Assembly (NCBI GenBank): GCA_930367205.1
Contig: OV884011.1
Location: forward strand, 45,397,754 to 45,461,753
Length of the DNA stretch: 64,000 nt
Source of the DNA: Acanthosoma haemorrhoidale
Taxonomy: Eukaryota; Arthropoda; Insecta; Hemiptera; Acanthosomatidae
Direction of reading: 5' to 3'
In this document: positions 63,538-64,000 of the stretch, piece after piece
How positions within the stretch are numbered: position 1 is the stretch's first letter
How the letters are laid out: the number at the start of each line of letters is the position of its first letter
Translations under genes and position numbers: made by a program
The notes under the pieces: model-generated
What the model was told of the DNA's origin: nothing
What the model saw: the letters and a program-made list of their open reading frames with translations, nothing else
The model's database searches: none

Positions 63538-64000
63538 GTATTATTATTATTATTATTATTTGTTCCGGCATTTGTGCACCGCGGCCTCAGTGAGACCTAT
63601 TGTGCGCCGTCCTGTTCCTTGTCCTATATATGTGACAGGCCCACGGCCTTTGCAAATCTGAGGATACTGAATGGATCGATCAGTTCACATAGTTTGGGGT
63701 CTACAATGCGATCACTACCAAAGTGAAGGTATCGCCTTCTAGCTAAGTTATCACAGTCACATATTATATGACGTGCCGTTTCTCCCTCTTTCTTGCAGAA
63801 TCTGCAGATTGGTGATCCCACTATCCCCAAATTAAAGAGGTGTTTATTTAACCGACAGTGACCTGTATAGAGTCCTGTCACACTTTTGAGTGTCCACCTG
63901 TCCATTGATAGAAGTGCTGAGCTTCTTCTCTTACAGGGTCCATTAAGAAACAGTTTCGAGTGTTCCTGTTTCTTAGTTTCTCTCCAAGAAAGTCTTGCCT
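63538..64000 (-). mobile_element. 3' end of an I/R1-group LINE with (TAA)n tail, running off the window
   Basis: The coding part (63624 to the window end, minus strand) is followed by about 65 bp of 3' UTR and a tract of about eight AAT units (63538-63560), the tail type of I-clade LINEs. The 5' part and the upstream target duplication lie outside the window. Confidence 0.75.
63624..64000 (-). pseudogene. LINE ORF2 C-terminus (RNase H end and Cys/His motif), partial
   Basis: The frame reads ALLSMDRWTLKSVTGLYTGHC, then NKHLFNLGIVGSPICRFCKK, then GETARHIICDCDNLARRR and ends at HI (63624). TGHC...LNKHL and the C-x2-C-x7-8-H-x3-4-C motif are standard for ORF2 C-termini with an RNase H domain. 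The visible part is open, so the copy might be intact beyond the window. Confidence 0.8.

Noticed and set aside
1..64000. CRISPR arrays, operons, rRNA or phage-like modules
   Set aside because: None seen. The spliced homeobox gene, poly(A) tails and eukaryotic transposons place the window in a eukaryotic nuclear genome.

Overview
This is an A/T-rich eukaryotic window. Spliced genes with GT-AG introns, a Gsx/ind homeobox gene and dense non-LTR and hAT elements point to an arthropod nuclear genome, most probably an insect. The order cannot be fixed from the sequence; a hemipteran is plausible but unproven. There are no operons, CRISPR arrays or other bacterial features.

Host gene content is sparse. 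The one gene I can reconstruct completely is intermediate neuroblasts defective (ind, the arthropod Gsx ParaHox gene) on the minus strand at 40690-44805. It has three exons (44586-44805, 41512-41794, 40690-40765) with consensus splice sites and compatible phases, giving 192 residues. It has the Gsx N-terminal motif ([11 protein letters not shown]), a full 60-residue homeodomain and a short Cys-containing C-terminus on a 76-nt last exon. The roughly 14 kb around it (35.5-49.6 kb) shows almost no recognisable mobile DNA, in contrast to the flanks.

Most other recognisable content is mobile DNA. (1) 1.7-3.1 kb: a decayed Jockey-type LINE reverse transcriptase on the minus strand, with two copies of its 3' UTR sequence. 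(2) 11.7-13.7 kb: a degraded Ty3/Gypsy element on the minus strand with RT and RNase H pieces. (3) 28.2-31.6 kb: a nested pair. A 5'-truncated LINE with a 61-nt poly(A) tail and a 14-bp target duplication was later hit by a complete 2.5-kb hAT transposon. That hAT has an open 601-codon transposase, its own TATA/Inr promoter and a perfect 8-bp target duplication. (4) 33.3, 49.7, 51.1, 54.9-55.7, 58.6-58.8, 62.5 and 63.5-64.0 kb: further LINE fragments, all on the minus strand. (5) Several tRNA-derived SINE-like pieces with Pol III box sequences.

Other structure: a perfect 129-bp tandem duplication (35.2-35.5 kb), an 86-bp inverted repeat spanning 1.06 kb (31.9-33.0 kb), a 235-bp fold-back element (61.7-61.9 kb), a 750-bp-spaced direct repeat (57.5/58.3 kb), and a dispersed short repeat family with about seven diverged copies. 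The rest is A/T-rich noncoding sequence in which small open frames are no more than expected by chance. I did not find a convincing new biological system.
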